Shown here: positions 36,561-48,849 of the stretch, piece by piece
Numbering within the stretch: the stretch's first letter is position 1
How the letters are laid out: the number at the start of each line of letters is the position of its first letter
Assembly (NCBI GenBank): GCA_963965975.1
Contig: OZ014416.1
Coordinates: 7,006,001-7,070,000, forward strand
Length of the DNA: 64,000 bases
Direction of reading: 5' to 3'
From: Xestospongia bergquistia
Lineage: Eukaryota > Porifera > Demospongiae > Haplosclerida > Petrosiidae
The notes under the pieces: generated by a model
What the model saw: only the letters and a program-made list of their open reading frames with translations
Database searches by the model: none
Told to the model about the DNA's origin: nothing
Program-made: the position numbers and the translations under genes

Positions 36561-37600
36561 GACAGTGCGTTCTCAAGACGTTTCAATCACCAATACAGTA
36601 ATCACCAATCAATCAATCGATAGACGAGCAAATAAAGCGAGGTGGACTTCGGTGTTTTATACGCGGAAATAACCACATCTCTATACGTCACATGAATAAT
36701 ATATTTTTACTTGCTGTGCAACTTCCATATTAGGTCACTACTTATACAGTATAAATAAAAGTCTACTGTTCTAAATAAAGTACAATATCAACTATAGGGC
36801 TCTCACTACATGTATTCTTTAGAAGCTTTATTAGCTAACATGTGTACAGTTGTCACTATGGTATATACAATATAAACTCCACTACACACTATAATATGTA
36901 CTCATTATGTGACTGCCCATATACATTATACACAGCAAAGCTACCACAGAATACATATAGTGATCGCCTTTTCACATAATACAGAGGAAAGCTGCTACAT
37001 ATAGTGATAGCCCTTACAGCTGTGTAAACTTATTAACATTTCATGAGAATTGTGATTATGGTAGCAGTGGTCAAATCTGCAGTCTGTAATTTTTAAGATT
37101 TCTGGTTACCAGAATACATGTACTGATATTACTGCTATACACTGAAATGCCATTTGACATATAATAAATTCTACAGGTTTCAAGGACATTATCATCAGCA
37201 TCTTCATTAAACTGATTGTAATCATGAATTTACAATGTTAGAGCTCGAGACATGATTGTATATGGCAATAGCCACAATCTAGCACAAACCACAATCATTC
37301 AAAGTAGAAATTGTCTAGTGACACACAATACCAATCTCTACAGCAAGACGTAGAATTTGTAGTCTTAAAGATCACTAAATCTCCCCTCCTGTAGACAGAC
37401 CATGATCTACAGTGGAGTCTGGAGTTTGGTGTTTTGGTTCACAAAGGTAAACCTGTATATATGGACATACTTATTGAGGTGTTTGTGTGTCTACAGTCAT
37501 CTTCAATGAAGTATGAACAAGGGCAAGGGAGTAGGGGGCAAGGCTAAATGATCCCCCAATTCTTATTGGTGAGGTACACTCATGTTCTTAATTTTGACTG
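36561..37600. other. Spacer with degenerate repeats, start of the right-hand duplication
   Basis: No gene seen. From about 36,725 it matches 52,850 onward. It holds a short degenerate minisatellite (36,923-37,020) made of CATAATACAGAGGAAAGCTG-type units and AT-rich filler. Confidence 0.5.
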
Positions 37601-38520
37601 TACATGTAATGTAATAAGAAATGGAAGAATGTCCCTATCATTATGACACAATGGAGTAGATGGAAGAGAAGTATGTACTAGAACACAAGGGAGAAAATAC
37701 TCCTGTTCATTAGATTCATTTATACCTAGCTACAGGAGCAATGATAACAAGATGTTCTAGAACAGCTACTACTTGTTCTACTGATAATAACTTCTCTTTA
37801 ACAGCTTCACAATGCCCTAAATGATGCTTTGTAAAGAGACCTGATAACTGAAACCTGTCATGCTCATATATTCTCCTAAAGTGCTGGCCAAAAGAAAGGT
37901 ATTAACTATTAGGTCTGTTGAAATATCGAAGAGTAGTTAAAGGTCTGTAATGACTATGTTCATCATGTTGGGCACATTTTGGAAATATCTCACAGTCCCT
38001 ATATTATTATGCAGAAACCACAGTGCTGATCATGTCTACGAGTTATATTACATTCCTGAGCGAGGCATTAGCATTCCTGTAGAGACTTTCTTATGCAAAA
38101 TTCAAGTGCCAACAGGTACTGGTACAGGTATATGTAACTGATCATCAACATCAACAGTTGTTGTATTAACTAGATCTTTCAATTTTTCTGATCACTTGGA
38201 TTATAAGTATACACTACAAGGAAAGTTAACCATTTTCATTGATCAGGCATAATCATATCTTTAGAGAACCAGTCTGTACCTTTAAGTTCATTTTTTAGCT
38301 GATCATTGATATGTTGAACTATGTCTTCTGTCTCTGTAATGTCACTAATTTTTTTGTGAGTTCCAATTAGAATTACTTTGGAGACCATAACTTTTACTTT
38401 CTTTTTACACATTTTAGCTATTTATTTCCACAAAAGCATATATATTGACTTGACTCTGCTAGTTCTTGGGTTAGAGTAATTTAGTATTGAGCTAATACTA
38501 GCTAGACAATGTATATAGAT
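37600..38520 (-). pseudogene. Relic 3' part of a membrane GTPase gene
   Basis: Reading the minus strand, pieces match the family from just after G3 (NSRVKS-like) through the G4 and helix regions to the [15 protein letters not shown] and YFLPCVL region, with many stops, frameshifts and missing blocks. There is no P-loop, TM part or death domain. A parallel relic with the same gaps is at 53,930-54,880, so the decay predates the duplication. Confidence 0.8.
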
Positions 38521-38751
38521 ATCACAATATTGCACACTATATTGACTGGATAAGTTATAATTGTAAGAGGATAAAAAATACTGTCATTAACATAAAATGA
38601 TATTTGATTTTCATTATTTTATTCTTTTATTTCTTTATTTGCATATGGTGTCCATGTAGTGTGCGTTGTCGTGTCTGTTACTGCAATCTATTTACAGACA
38701 TATTATGTACTATAGTACAATGATTTTAAATAATATGGTTATATTCAGTAA

Positions 38752-41700
38752 TTACAGTAGAAAAAAATAACAAATAATGACACCTACAATAAACAATACA
38801 GTGAATAAACAAGAGTAGATGCCCAATGTATGACTGCATCTCTGCATGTGTAGAAAAAGAATATAGTACATATTATGGTAATATAGTTACAGTATATAAA
38901 TCTAATAACATATCTCAGTAGCCAATTTATGTGTTTTAGATATACCTGCTTTTTTAGAGAACTTGTAGTAAATGTTGTATCATTTTCTGCACAAAATATA
39001 ATTAAGATAATATAGTGACCATACAGTAATTATAGTTACAATTACTAATGTAGTAAATGTATGTTAGAACAATGATAATGGACTACAGCTATTAGTATGA
39101 AATTCATACCTACACTTCAAGTATTAAGTAGTGATGCATATATACAACCAAAATGTATATGACTTGGTTAAAACAACCAATTTATTTTAACAGTGCTAGC
39201 TATATAGTATAGTGCAAGTAATATAGTAATAGAAGGTTGTCTATTTAGTTATTGAATACTCCAAATTAGGAAATGTACTAGGTGTTATAGTGGTTATTAT
39301 AATAATATCAATTATAATATATTATATTTGATTATAGGGAGTTACTCTACTATACAATACAATGATATGTACTTGGTTTAATTCCAAGAGAATTACGAAT
39401 CTCATTAGCTAGGGATTTATTCTTTAGTGGACCTTCTAAGACACTAATAATATTATTCCATGTCACTGGAGTGGGCTCATTGTTAAACCAGCTCTGTAAC
39501 ATCTTGTCCAACTTAACTTGGTTAGTGAAGTGTGAATTATGGAATCCATTAATGGTGTTAGCATCAACTCCGAGTAGACTTCCAATCTCATCCCACTGAG
39601 TGGACACAGGAGAAAGTAAGTTTAGCAGCATATGTTTATCAGGTTTAGTAGCTGCATGTGAAACTTAGTAAATAGATCAAATAGTTTCTATGTTATTATA
39701 CCTTCACATGAGACTTCACTATGTCGAAAAATTGACACTATAAAAATATAAGGAAAAAGATGGATTTATTGACATGTCTTTATGTACTAAGACATTATCA
39801 TTTGAGGGCAATACTAGAAGCATACATACATAAATTCTCTTTAAAGCCTCACATCTTTTATCAAACCATATTTGCTGCTGTGGTGATAGAACTGCTGTCA
39901 GGTCACCATCAAGACTACACATTGTATGTGAGAACTCAACAATAGCAGGATGATCTTCTATGGAGCTGTCAGTATGTTCTTTACAATAAAAACCAAAAAA
40001 GTGATCTGCAGTATCTGTGTAGTTGAGATTTTGTCTGACATCATTAAGACAATGACTAATATAATGTTGAATGGACACATACACATCTCCTTTACTCTCT
40101 GTAGAACCACGAGGGGGTTTCACAATAATCTCAAGAAATCTAAAGAAGTTAGTAATAGTCACAATATGTCCTAATTTGACAAGACGAAATTTAATTTGAT
40201 TTCTTTTTATATCTTCTGAAGAGAGCTCCCACTTGTCTTTACCATCAAGAAGCATTCTAGCAATGAGTAAGCTAAAGATACCTCTTGGAGTGTAATGACA
40301 TTTGAATGTAATGAGAAGAGGAGGAATGTTACCATCATTACATAACAATGAAGTAGATGGTAGAGAAGCATGTACAAGAACACAAGGGAGAAAATACTCC
40401 TGTTCATTAGACTCATTTATACCTACAGAAGCAATGATAACAAGATGTTCTAGAACAGCTATTACTTGTTCTACTGATAATAACTTCTTTTTAACAGCTT
40501 CACACTGTTCTAAATGATGCTTTGTAAATCGACCAGATAAGCGAAACCTGTCGTGTTCACTTTTTGTCTTTATACGCCTTTTAAAGGAAAATGTATTTAC
40601 AATTAAGTCTGTCACTAAATCAAAGAGTAGCTGAGGATCAGTAATGACTACATTCTGTAGTTTTGGTACGTTTTTAAAATACCTTATTGTCCCTATTTTA
40701 TTGTGTAGGAACCAAAGTGCTGCATTAAATTCATCTCCAAGAGAAATGCTACATTCTTGTGAAAGACTTTGACATTCCTTTAAAGAAATTACCTTCTTTA
40801 CAAACTTTTGCATACAGAAGTCAAATACCAACCATGATACTGGTATTTCAAACTGATAGTCTCCATTTAAAGCTACCTCATTAACTAGATCTTTCACTTG
40901 TTTAACATCACTTGGGTTGAAGGTGTTCACTCCAAGAATAGGATTGCCACTTTCTGTTCGTACAATCATATCCCTAAAGTACCAGTCTGTGCCTTTTAAT
41001 TCATTTTCAAACTGATTGTTGATATAAAAAACTTTATCATCAGCCTCTCCAGTGTCTCCAAGTTTATCTTTGTGAGTCCCAATGATGATAACTTTTGAAA
41101 TTGTCGATTTTTCTTTTTTCTGTAAAATTTTAACTATCATTTTCCACAACAACATAAACATTAATTTGACCGTGTTCATTTGTGGCTTTGAATACTTTCC
41201 AAATGAGCTAATACTAGCTAGACATTGTAGAAGAACTTGTTTAACAGTGAAACTACTCACATATGGATCAGATACTTCATTACTAGTTTTATAAGCAACT
41301 TTGTATTGAGTTTCAAGATGCTCAGAAAGATTGAAGACAAGAAAGAACAAGGTGGAGTGTGGCACTAAAGCAGGGAGAACTTCATGGAACTCTGGTTGTC
41401 CTCCACAATCTCTGAAGTAGATGGTAAAAGTTCGATCAAAGAGAGACTGCACTTTCTTAATATTGTTCTGCTGAAGTGTTTTTTTCATGAGGTCATCTGC
41501 AGTTATGATATTAGCTTTGGTTGTTTTAACACACCATGAATCTAGCCAATTTACAGTCATTGCAATAACACATAATGTAAAATAGAAAGAACCCATAATA
41601 CCATACACGACATTGATGTCTCTAACAGGACTCTGTATTGAAAAAGGTTTTTGCAGTTTTTCAACATTAAGGCTTATATCATACACACGTAAATACCAGA

Positions 41701-43733
41701 ATATAGCTATAACAAGAGGTAAGGCCATCATAGTTAAAAAATTTGTCCAGAACAATACTTCATTAGTACTGACATATCTGTGTTTATTTTGTGACATTGT
41801 TTTGAGACAGCCAATCATTTGTTCATCAATTGTGCAAGTTTTCCAATTATATTTATCTACTGCAACTGTACAAGGTAACTGCTTAGTTTTTATTTCTTCT
41901 AGTGTTATTTGAGCTATTTTAACTTCTTCACATACTGGGCTACTAGGTGGTTGATAATCTGATGTATCAAATGTATGATTAGCAAGCAGATGCTTTTTCA
42001 AGGTAGTTTTACCAACAGAAGGTAGACCAACAGTCATACATTGAATAATGTTTACTCTTAATGATTCTTCTCTTTCTAGTTTTTCTTGGAAGATACGCAT
42101 GTAATTTTGTTCGTCTGCAAAAAATTAAGTGGATATAATTATACGTTGATACACATTGAATATTTACACACATACATTGACAAGTGTTGTTTAGTTTAAT
42201 TGTTAACATTTCACTTTTGTTTAAATATTAACTATCAACTTTACATTTTAACTACTTTAGTATTAAATTAGTAATAAAATGGAAAATAATTAATTTTTAG
42301 TTTTAATTACTAAAAGTCAAGGGCTGGGCTTTTTAACAAATGTATTTTTCAGACTATTTTCAGTATGTAGCAATTTCGATTTATTTAAGACTCAAAAGAT
42401 AAATTAGAACTCAAAACTAGTCAAAAGAATACAATATCTAAGGATTCAAGTACTTTCCGCGACAGTCACTGCTAATTTTGTCAAAATTAAAAACGTGATA
42501 TTTCCATTTCCGCTAATAGAGGAAATATTAGTATGTGTCATTAATTAATGATGTGACAAATGATAGTGTAATAGTAATTAACCTCGCTGTGCGTGGGCGC
42601 ATAGCGAGTAGTGTGTCTGTTACCCTGGCAAATGGCTTTGAACTACTTTAACTCAGCAAATACTGCACTAGTAGCCACCAAACTATAGTGGAGGGTAGCA
42701 AAACTTCTGTACTTCTTAAAAATACTGCCAAAAGGAGCGTGAAACGAACAAAAACCTTAAAAAGTCTGAAACACCTTTGATAAAAAGCACAGCTTTCAGT
42801 GAAGACTTAAAAATTCAATAAAAACCTCCTGGATACAGCTTATGACATTTTCTAACTTTTTTTAAGTGAGAATTTTGGCCAAAATACTTCTTTGGAAAGT
42901 TATGACAGTTTTACTAACTTTTGGCAGTTATATTTGTCGATACATTGAGCGCGAACTAAAAATACTAGCACCATAGCTGTCATTGGAGAATCATTAACTT
43001 TTACTTAGAAGTTGGAAAGTATTGGACATTTTGTCAATTAGCGTGCAAAGTACCCACTAAAAGGCAAAGCTTTTTTCCCCTTTGATTGAAGAGAAATGCT
43101 GAGTCATCAATAATCAGCTTGCGCATCACGTGAGATTACGTCACTTGAGGAGGTCTCTGGATCACTCAAGCACTTTAGTGCATTTTATTAATAATTTGAA
43201 TCTTTACTAAAAAAGATTTAACTAAAGTTTTAGTTTACTAAAACAACACACGTATGCACACACATACCTGTTTCATTGGGATTGATCTTAGTGTGTCTTC
43301 TTAAAGTACTTCTAACAAGCATCATAGCTAAAGATGCATACATACATATCATGAATGAAGAAAATACACTGTTAGCATTAACATAACCAATTATCCACCA
43401 TGACAAAAGTAAAGGACTTGGTATAAGACAGATTGGTATATAGAATGAGATTAATGTTTTAAATGGTCTCCATATTCTTACCATTGCTTGAACTATGAGG
43501 TTGATTATCAATACAAAAGTACCTCCAACAAACACAATAACAATAACACTATTAAATACCTCACGTACATCACAAGTGGATAGAGGTTCTTGGCAAGAAA
43601 TATATTCAGCAAATATGTTGAAAACTAAAAAGAGTTTACCAGAGGTAGGTGCTTCTGCCAAATATAGTACTAGATTCGATAGTAAAAAGAGCATCAAAGA
43701 AAACACCAAGAAAAGAAACAAGACTTTAGTCAT
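38752..43733 (-). CDS. Multi-TM Roc-like GTPase / death-domain protein with C-terminal TM exon (subtype A), intact
   Basis: Six exons join in phase to 1,049 residues: 43,268-43,733 (four TM segments, ending NPNET); 39,853-42,114 (P-loop GLPSVGKT, TM hairpin, DCGGQPEF, GTHKD, COR-like region); 39,702-39,713 (12-nt micro-exon); 39,373-39,651 (death domain with WDEIGSLLGVDANT); 38,946-38,986 (linker NDTTFTTSSLKKQ); 38,752-38,841 (RCSHTLGIYSCLFTVLFIVG then TM and stop). The final exon adds a seventh TM segment after the death domain, so the chain would be tethered at both ends. The second P-loop residue is Leu instead of Pro, at a position not required by the GxxxxGKT consensus. Intron 1 holds about 600 bp of extra sequence. 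Paralogue: 55,129-59,936. Confidence 0.82.
42570..43195. mobile_element. Unclassified insertion in intron 1 of subtype A gene
   Basis: About 625 bp present here but absent at the matching place in 59,400-59,430. It is less AT-rich than its surroundings, begins with a small inverted repeat (CTCGCT ... AGCGAG around 42,583-42,607) and has no coding potential. A non-autonomous transposon is likely, but termini and target duplication are not clear. Confidence 0.45.
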
Positions 43734-43924
43734 ATTTTATTTTCGGGAGTGCCTACTCAACACAGTTTACAGACACACATTGACACATAGCTTGCTATGT
43801 AATTTCGCAAAACCAAACCTTTGCTCAGAGACTACCACGCATAATACAAAAGGAATTTTATTAATATGTAAGATTATATAATTGTGGTTTGTAATAATTA
43901 CGTGTTAATAATGTAATATAGTCT

Positions 43925-44345
43925 AATCAGCATGGAGGAAATAGAAGAGGCCAGCTTGTTCGAGGAGCGTCTGCTAAGCTGGGATATGATAGAGATACCA
44001 GAGCAGATGAAGAGTATTGTTTAATTATTAAGGATAGTGATCTATATAGAAGTAGACCTTCACCTGGGTACCATGATCCTAAAATGCTGGTGGTTGTCCC
44101 TACTTTGTTATAGTAGTATTACATACAGCAATGTCATGATAGTCGTTTGGCAGGCCATCAAGGTTATGAAATGACACTTACAAGAGTATGCTCAAAGACA
44201 TATTGGATCGGCATGGCAAAGGACATTTTCATTATTGCAAAACATGCAAAGTGTGCCAAAAATCTAAATACAACTTATCCCCTCCTTATCCCCTCGTCAA
44301 CACTCCAATCGGAAGATAAGCTTTTATTCGTGGTATGGAATATAG
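43925..44345 (+). mobile_element. Ty3/gypsy-type integrase fragment
   Basis: Plus-strand frames carry the zinc-binding start of a retroviral-type integrase: CHDSRLAGHQGYEMTLTRV, then TYWIGMAKDI, and in the next frame HFHYCKTCKVCQKSKYN, forming the HHCC pattern, followed by PLVNTPIGR. Frame changes and stops show it is dead. No core DDE region, reverse transcriptase or LTR is seen. A shorter, internally deleted copy is at about 60,050-60,240. Confidence 0.75.
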
Positions 44346-44402
44346 ATCCTACATATTCAGAACAGAGAGAAGCTATTTCCGATTGTAGTAATGTACATAA
44401 TT

Positions 44403-45342
44403 TCACAATGAGATGTTACTTGATAATTGGATCATTGACTTGACTCTGCTTGTTCTTGGGTTAGAGTAACTTCCTATTGAGCTAATACCAGCTAGACATT
44501 GTAGAAGAGCTTGCTTAACAGTGAAACTACTCACATATGGATCAGATACTTCACCATTACTAGTTTTATAAGAGACTTTGTATTGAGTGTCAAGACTTTC
44601 ACTAAGGTTGAAGACAGGTAAGAATAAGGTGGATTGTGATACTAAAGCAGGAAGAACTTCGTGAAACTCTGGTTGTCCTCCACAATCTCTGAAGTAGATA
44701 GTAAGCGTTCTATCCAAGAGAGGTTGTACATTTTTGACATCATCATGTTGAAGTGCTTCTTTAAATATATCCTGTGCTAGAGTTGCAAATGATTTTGTCC
44801 ACTGTGAGTATATACAATTAGTCATTAATACAATTAGAATCAAAGAATTAATTAGAATGAATTTGCTAAGAAGCAAAGGAAGAGTAAGATAATAAAGAAA
44901 TAAAAGGCATCCATTCGTGTTTTGAAACTAACTACATTGTTTCTAATTATAATATCTCTCTCTGGCAAGCTAACAAGTGGGAATACAGGACAGTTTACAT
45001 ATAAAGCTACAATTGTTAGCATAAATAATAAAGTCCAAAGGAGATAATCACAGGTGTAACAATAACAGCTGGAGCTACCAATGACGCTAAAGTTTTATTA
45101 GATATAGCTTGAATCAGTCCAATGACTAACATAAAAAACAAGATCAAAGGAAACAAGGAAATAACAATCACAGCGACATCATGTAAACTACCATCAAATT
45201 TTGACCTCAGTAGAATGAGTACTGGACTAAGAACATGGTAGGGGGCCACCAATGAGACCAATGACATTATCAGCAGTATTGTTACACCACAGTGTAGCCG
45301 ATATTTTCCTAAGAAAGAAGGAGAAACTGAGGCTACAACCAT
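44403..45342 (-). pseudogene. Relic 5' part of a membrane GTPase gene
   Basis: 45,342-45,016 reads an exon-1-like TM region (VVASVSPSFLGKYRLHCGV...). 44,876-44,403 reads the end of the TM hairpin, RDCGGQPEFHEVLPALV and on to the SSIGSYSNPRTSRVKS region. Intron 1 and the P-loop segment are deleted between them, so the G domain lacks G1, and frames are broken. It stops at about the point where the 3' relic at 38,520 begins. Confidence 0.8.
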
Positions 45343-45984
45343 AATGGCCTAGATAATTATGAACACACCTACTTTAGTGGTTTGTATCAAGCTGAATCAG
45401 CAATAAGTCATACTACTATAACCTGGACCTTAATATATATTATAGATATCATTATATTACATATTATATTGAACTTGATAAGTCATAAAGGGATAAATAT
45501 TGTCCTTTGAAAACATAATTTGTCAATGTAAAGTCCATGCAGGAAAGCTAGTTCCTTAATTGAGGCATTCATATATAAAACGACTAGAAAAGTATATTGA
45601 TTAGTTGATGTAACTAATCCATGGTCATTTCTGTTGCACAAAATGACATATTGAGAAGTTGTATATACCAGTCAGTTCTTATTAGTATAATAAACTAATG
45701 ACAAGTCATGTAGTTTCATTAGTTGTAGAATAGATTAATTGTTAAAGTTAAAAAATTATGTGCAATGTTAGGCAACATCATATGCAATGTAGTCTATGTC
45801 TTTATTCTAGTATGTTTGTACTTCAGTAATTAACAAGGTTAGGGCATCAGTTGCTTCTTTTTGATAGGGAAGTCTCAACTTCACATTCTAATGAGCCAAT
45901 ATTGTGTAGGTGTTAGAAATATCTATAATGCATTTTCTTAGGAATGTGAGGCTAACTTCATGATAATAATGAATTAGCAGATAA

Positions 45985-46320
45985 TGAAAATGAGATAATC
46001 ACAGGAGTACAACAGCTGGAGCTACTAATGACACTATAATTTTAATAGATATAGCCTGAATCAGTCCAATGACTAACGTAATAACATGATCAGAGGAAAC
46101 AAGGAAATAATTATCACAGTGATAACATTAAAACTGCCATCTTATGTCGACATCAGTAGAATGTACTGGACTAAGTATGTGGTAGAGGGCCACCAATGAG
46201 ACCAATTAGATTACTATCATCACAACTACTACTATATTAATGGAATTAACACCTTTTTAAAAGAGCAGGAAAAACCAAAGCTATTACCATAATTACGTAG
46301 GTAATTATGAACACACCTAC
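45985..46320 (-). pseudogene. Second degenerate copy of the GTPase exon 1
   Basis: Closely resembles 45,035-45,370 (shared blocks such as GATATAGCCTGAATCAGTCC and GGGCCACCAATGAGACCAAT) with extra indels that destroy the frame. A local duplication of the TM exon that has decayed further. Confidence 0.7.
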
Positions 46321-48165
46321 TTCACCAAATATGAGGATAAGGAATATATTATCATATTCTCTATTAACTAGAACCTAATCTACAATAATATAGTGATCAC
46401 AATATTATATGTCATGTCTACCTTTATAAACAATAGAAGAGTACTGTCCAATGAAAACATTGTTTTCAATTGTAAAGTCAATGCTAGCTAAAGCATGAAT
46501 GGTTGTTCCTTAATTGAGTCTTATAATTTTAGAAAATACTTGGGTACATGAAAAGGAATTTAATTATTGACTTTACAGGCATATCAAGGATTTATTATAT
46601 AATCCATGTCCTTGTGTTCTATAAACAGCATTGGACTAGATGACAGTAAGTTTAATTAGTATATTTTGTGTATATGTACATGTTTTATTTTAGAATTTAT
46701 AGCTACAAACATTAATTTGCAAAGTCAAGCTTTTTTGTTGTGTTTGTTACAGTGTTTGTTTATTTAATAGTATAATTATAATTATTAGGAGTTAAAAACA
46801 CTGCAGAGAATTGATAAACTATGATGAGTTTCAAATTCAGTTGAGTGACATATTAAAAAGTCCATACCTTAATTTCATTACTAGACACTTTCAGCTATAT
46901 TCCTATGATTATGTATAATAATCATATGACATCATTTATTTATTATCAACACCATCATTCACATATATGACATGTTCTATTATTATTAAAGTACATATAT
47001 ACTTCTACTTTATAAACACTAACAGCCAGAAAATCTTAAAAAGTCCAAGACATTCATGTCATTGGAGTGGGCTCATTGTCCAAATGGCTCAATCAGTAAG
47101 TCACCATTAAAATGATTGGTTATTTTAATCAATTGATTCATAGTCAATTGGGTTGCATACATCCCCAAGAAAAGTATTAACAATGCACACTATTTTGATA
47201 ACTAATCACTATAGAATTTAAAGTTCATGTACTTAAACAAATGGCTTATTACAAAGGACATTAGTGTAGTATGTAAGAATGTTAATTATACATTCTATAT
47301 AGTGACAGCCCTTACATATAATGACAAGGCAAAGTGACTACAGATTGCATAATGATAGCTCTCACATAAACACATTGGCATTCATAAAAATTATTTTGCT
47401 CAACTAATGAGTTCAGCAGAATATTTCTATTTAATTCAACTCTACATAATGCAGTAATGTAATGTTTAGTACAATGTAGCATCTTCTCTATTATGTGCAT
47501 TGTATATGACAACAATCTACTTTTAATCATCTATATTTATGGATCTATATCAATCCATCTATCCATGCATCAACCAAATTTATCCATCGAACAATAACCT
47601 TTTTGTTTTCACTAAAAAATAGATTAAGCCAAAAAATAAATGACCAGTTACTGGTATAGAGATAATGATATCATAAGACATCTTTAATCAAATAACTACA
47701 TATTTTATTATACACTAGCTTTATACATCTGCATGATATATCTATTTTATCTTACCAGTTTACTAAGTATATAGGACAGGTATAGTTATCTTCAAGACAA
47801 TATTACATCATAAAATATTATACTACAGTAATATACTTAAAACTATATTATGACGCAATCTAAAGTGACTAGTCTCCAAACTTTGTATTCATAAAATTCA
47901 TTGAAAATGTAGTGTTTATATCACTATATATAGTATAGTATTTCAGTTTTGATAGTCAACGTATAATTGTTTTATGATGTTCAAATAAAATAAACGTTTC
48001 GTAAATAAAATGTAGTATAAAGTGGCACATAAAGAATATAAGAAAAATAAATCAACAACATACATTACATTATTATCATTACAAATGTTGTATTTATTTC
48101 AAAAAATGAGCCTCACTCTGTCTAGTTACTATTTATACATGTTGTCTTAATGTAATAAAGACCTG
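46320..48165. other. Spacer with a death-domain scrap and repeat units
   Basis: Mostly AT-rich without a gene. At about 47,055-47,082 the sequence CATTGGAGTGGGCTCATTGT matches the family's death-domain exon, a small relic. At 47,300-47,370 are units of the CATAATA...GACAGCTCT minisatellite type. From about 47,890 it matches 60,540 onward. A minus-strand AATAAA at 48,093-48,098 probably ends the next gene. Confidence 0.5.
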
Positions 48166-48791
48166 CTACGAGGTTCTGCCATGATCTAAACAAGAGAAAC
48201 AATATTGTGTTAATTGTGCCACATTTTTCAAATGTAGCTTAATACATAAAAAAGCATGTCATACATGAGTACATGTCACTCATTCATGATCTAATAAATA
48301 ATTATAACATTATAATCCATTATATACATACTTGCTAAAGTATTTCGAATCTTATTAGATAATGATTTCTTCTTTAGTGGTCCCTCAAAGACACTGACTA
48401 TGTTATGCCATGTTGGAGTTGGTGCATTATCCAACCAGCTCTGTAACATCTTGGACATCTTAACTTGGTTAGATAACTTAGAAGTATGTAATCCCTCAAT
48501 AATGTCAGAATCTACTCCAAGTAGATCACCAATCTCTTGCCACTTAGCACTGACAGAAGCAAGTAATGCCAGCAATGTGTGTTTTTCTGGTTTAGTAGCT
48601 AAAATGGCTATATACAAAATGATAAATAATACGTACTTTATTTACTTTATGTAAATATTACATATTTTATCTATACTATTATATATTCATACCTTCAAGT
48701 AATAGTAAATCAATTTCATTGTCAGAAACTACAGTATTATCTTCATTGGTAGAAACTATAGTATACAAATAAAAAAATAAGTAACTATATG

Positions 48792-48849
<58 letters not shown>

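Noticed and set aside
36923-37020. Spaced repeats as a CRISPR array
   Set aside because: Units are degenerate, spacers are not unique, there are no cas genes and the genome is eukaryotic.
40302-40517. Plus-strand frames (also at 56,676, 62,003 and similar) that repeat across the copies
   Set aside because: They are antisense shadows of the conserved COR-like region; their repetition only reflects paralogy of the minus-strand gene.
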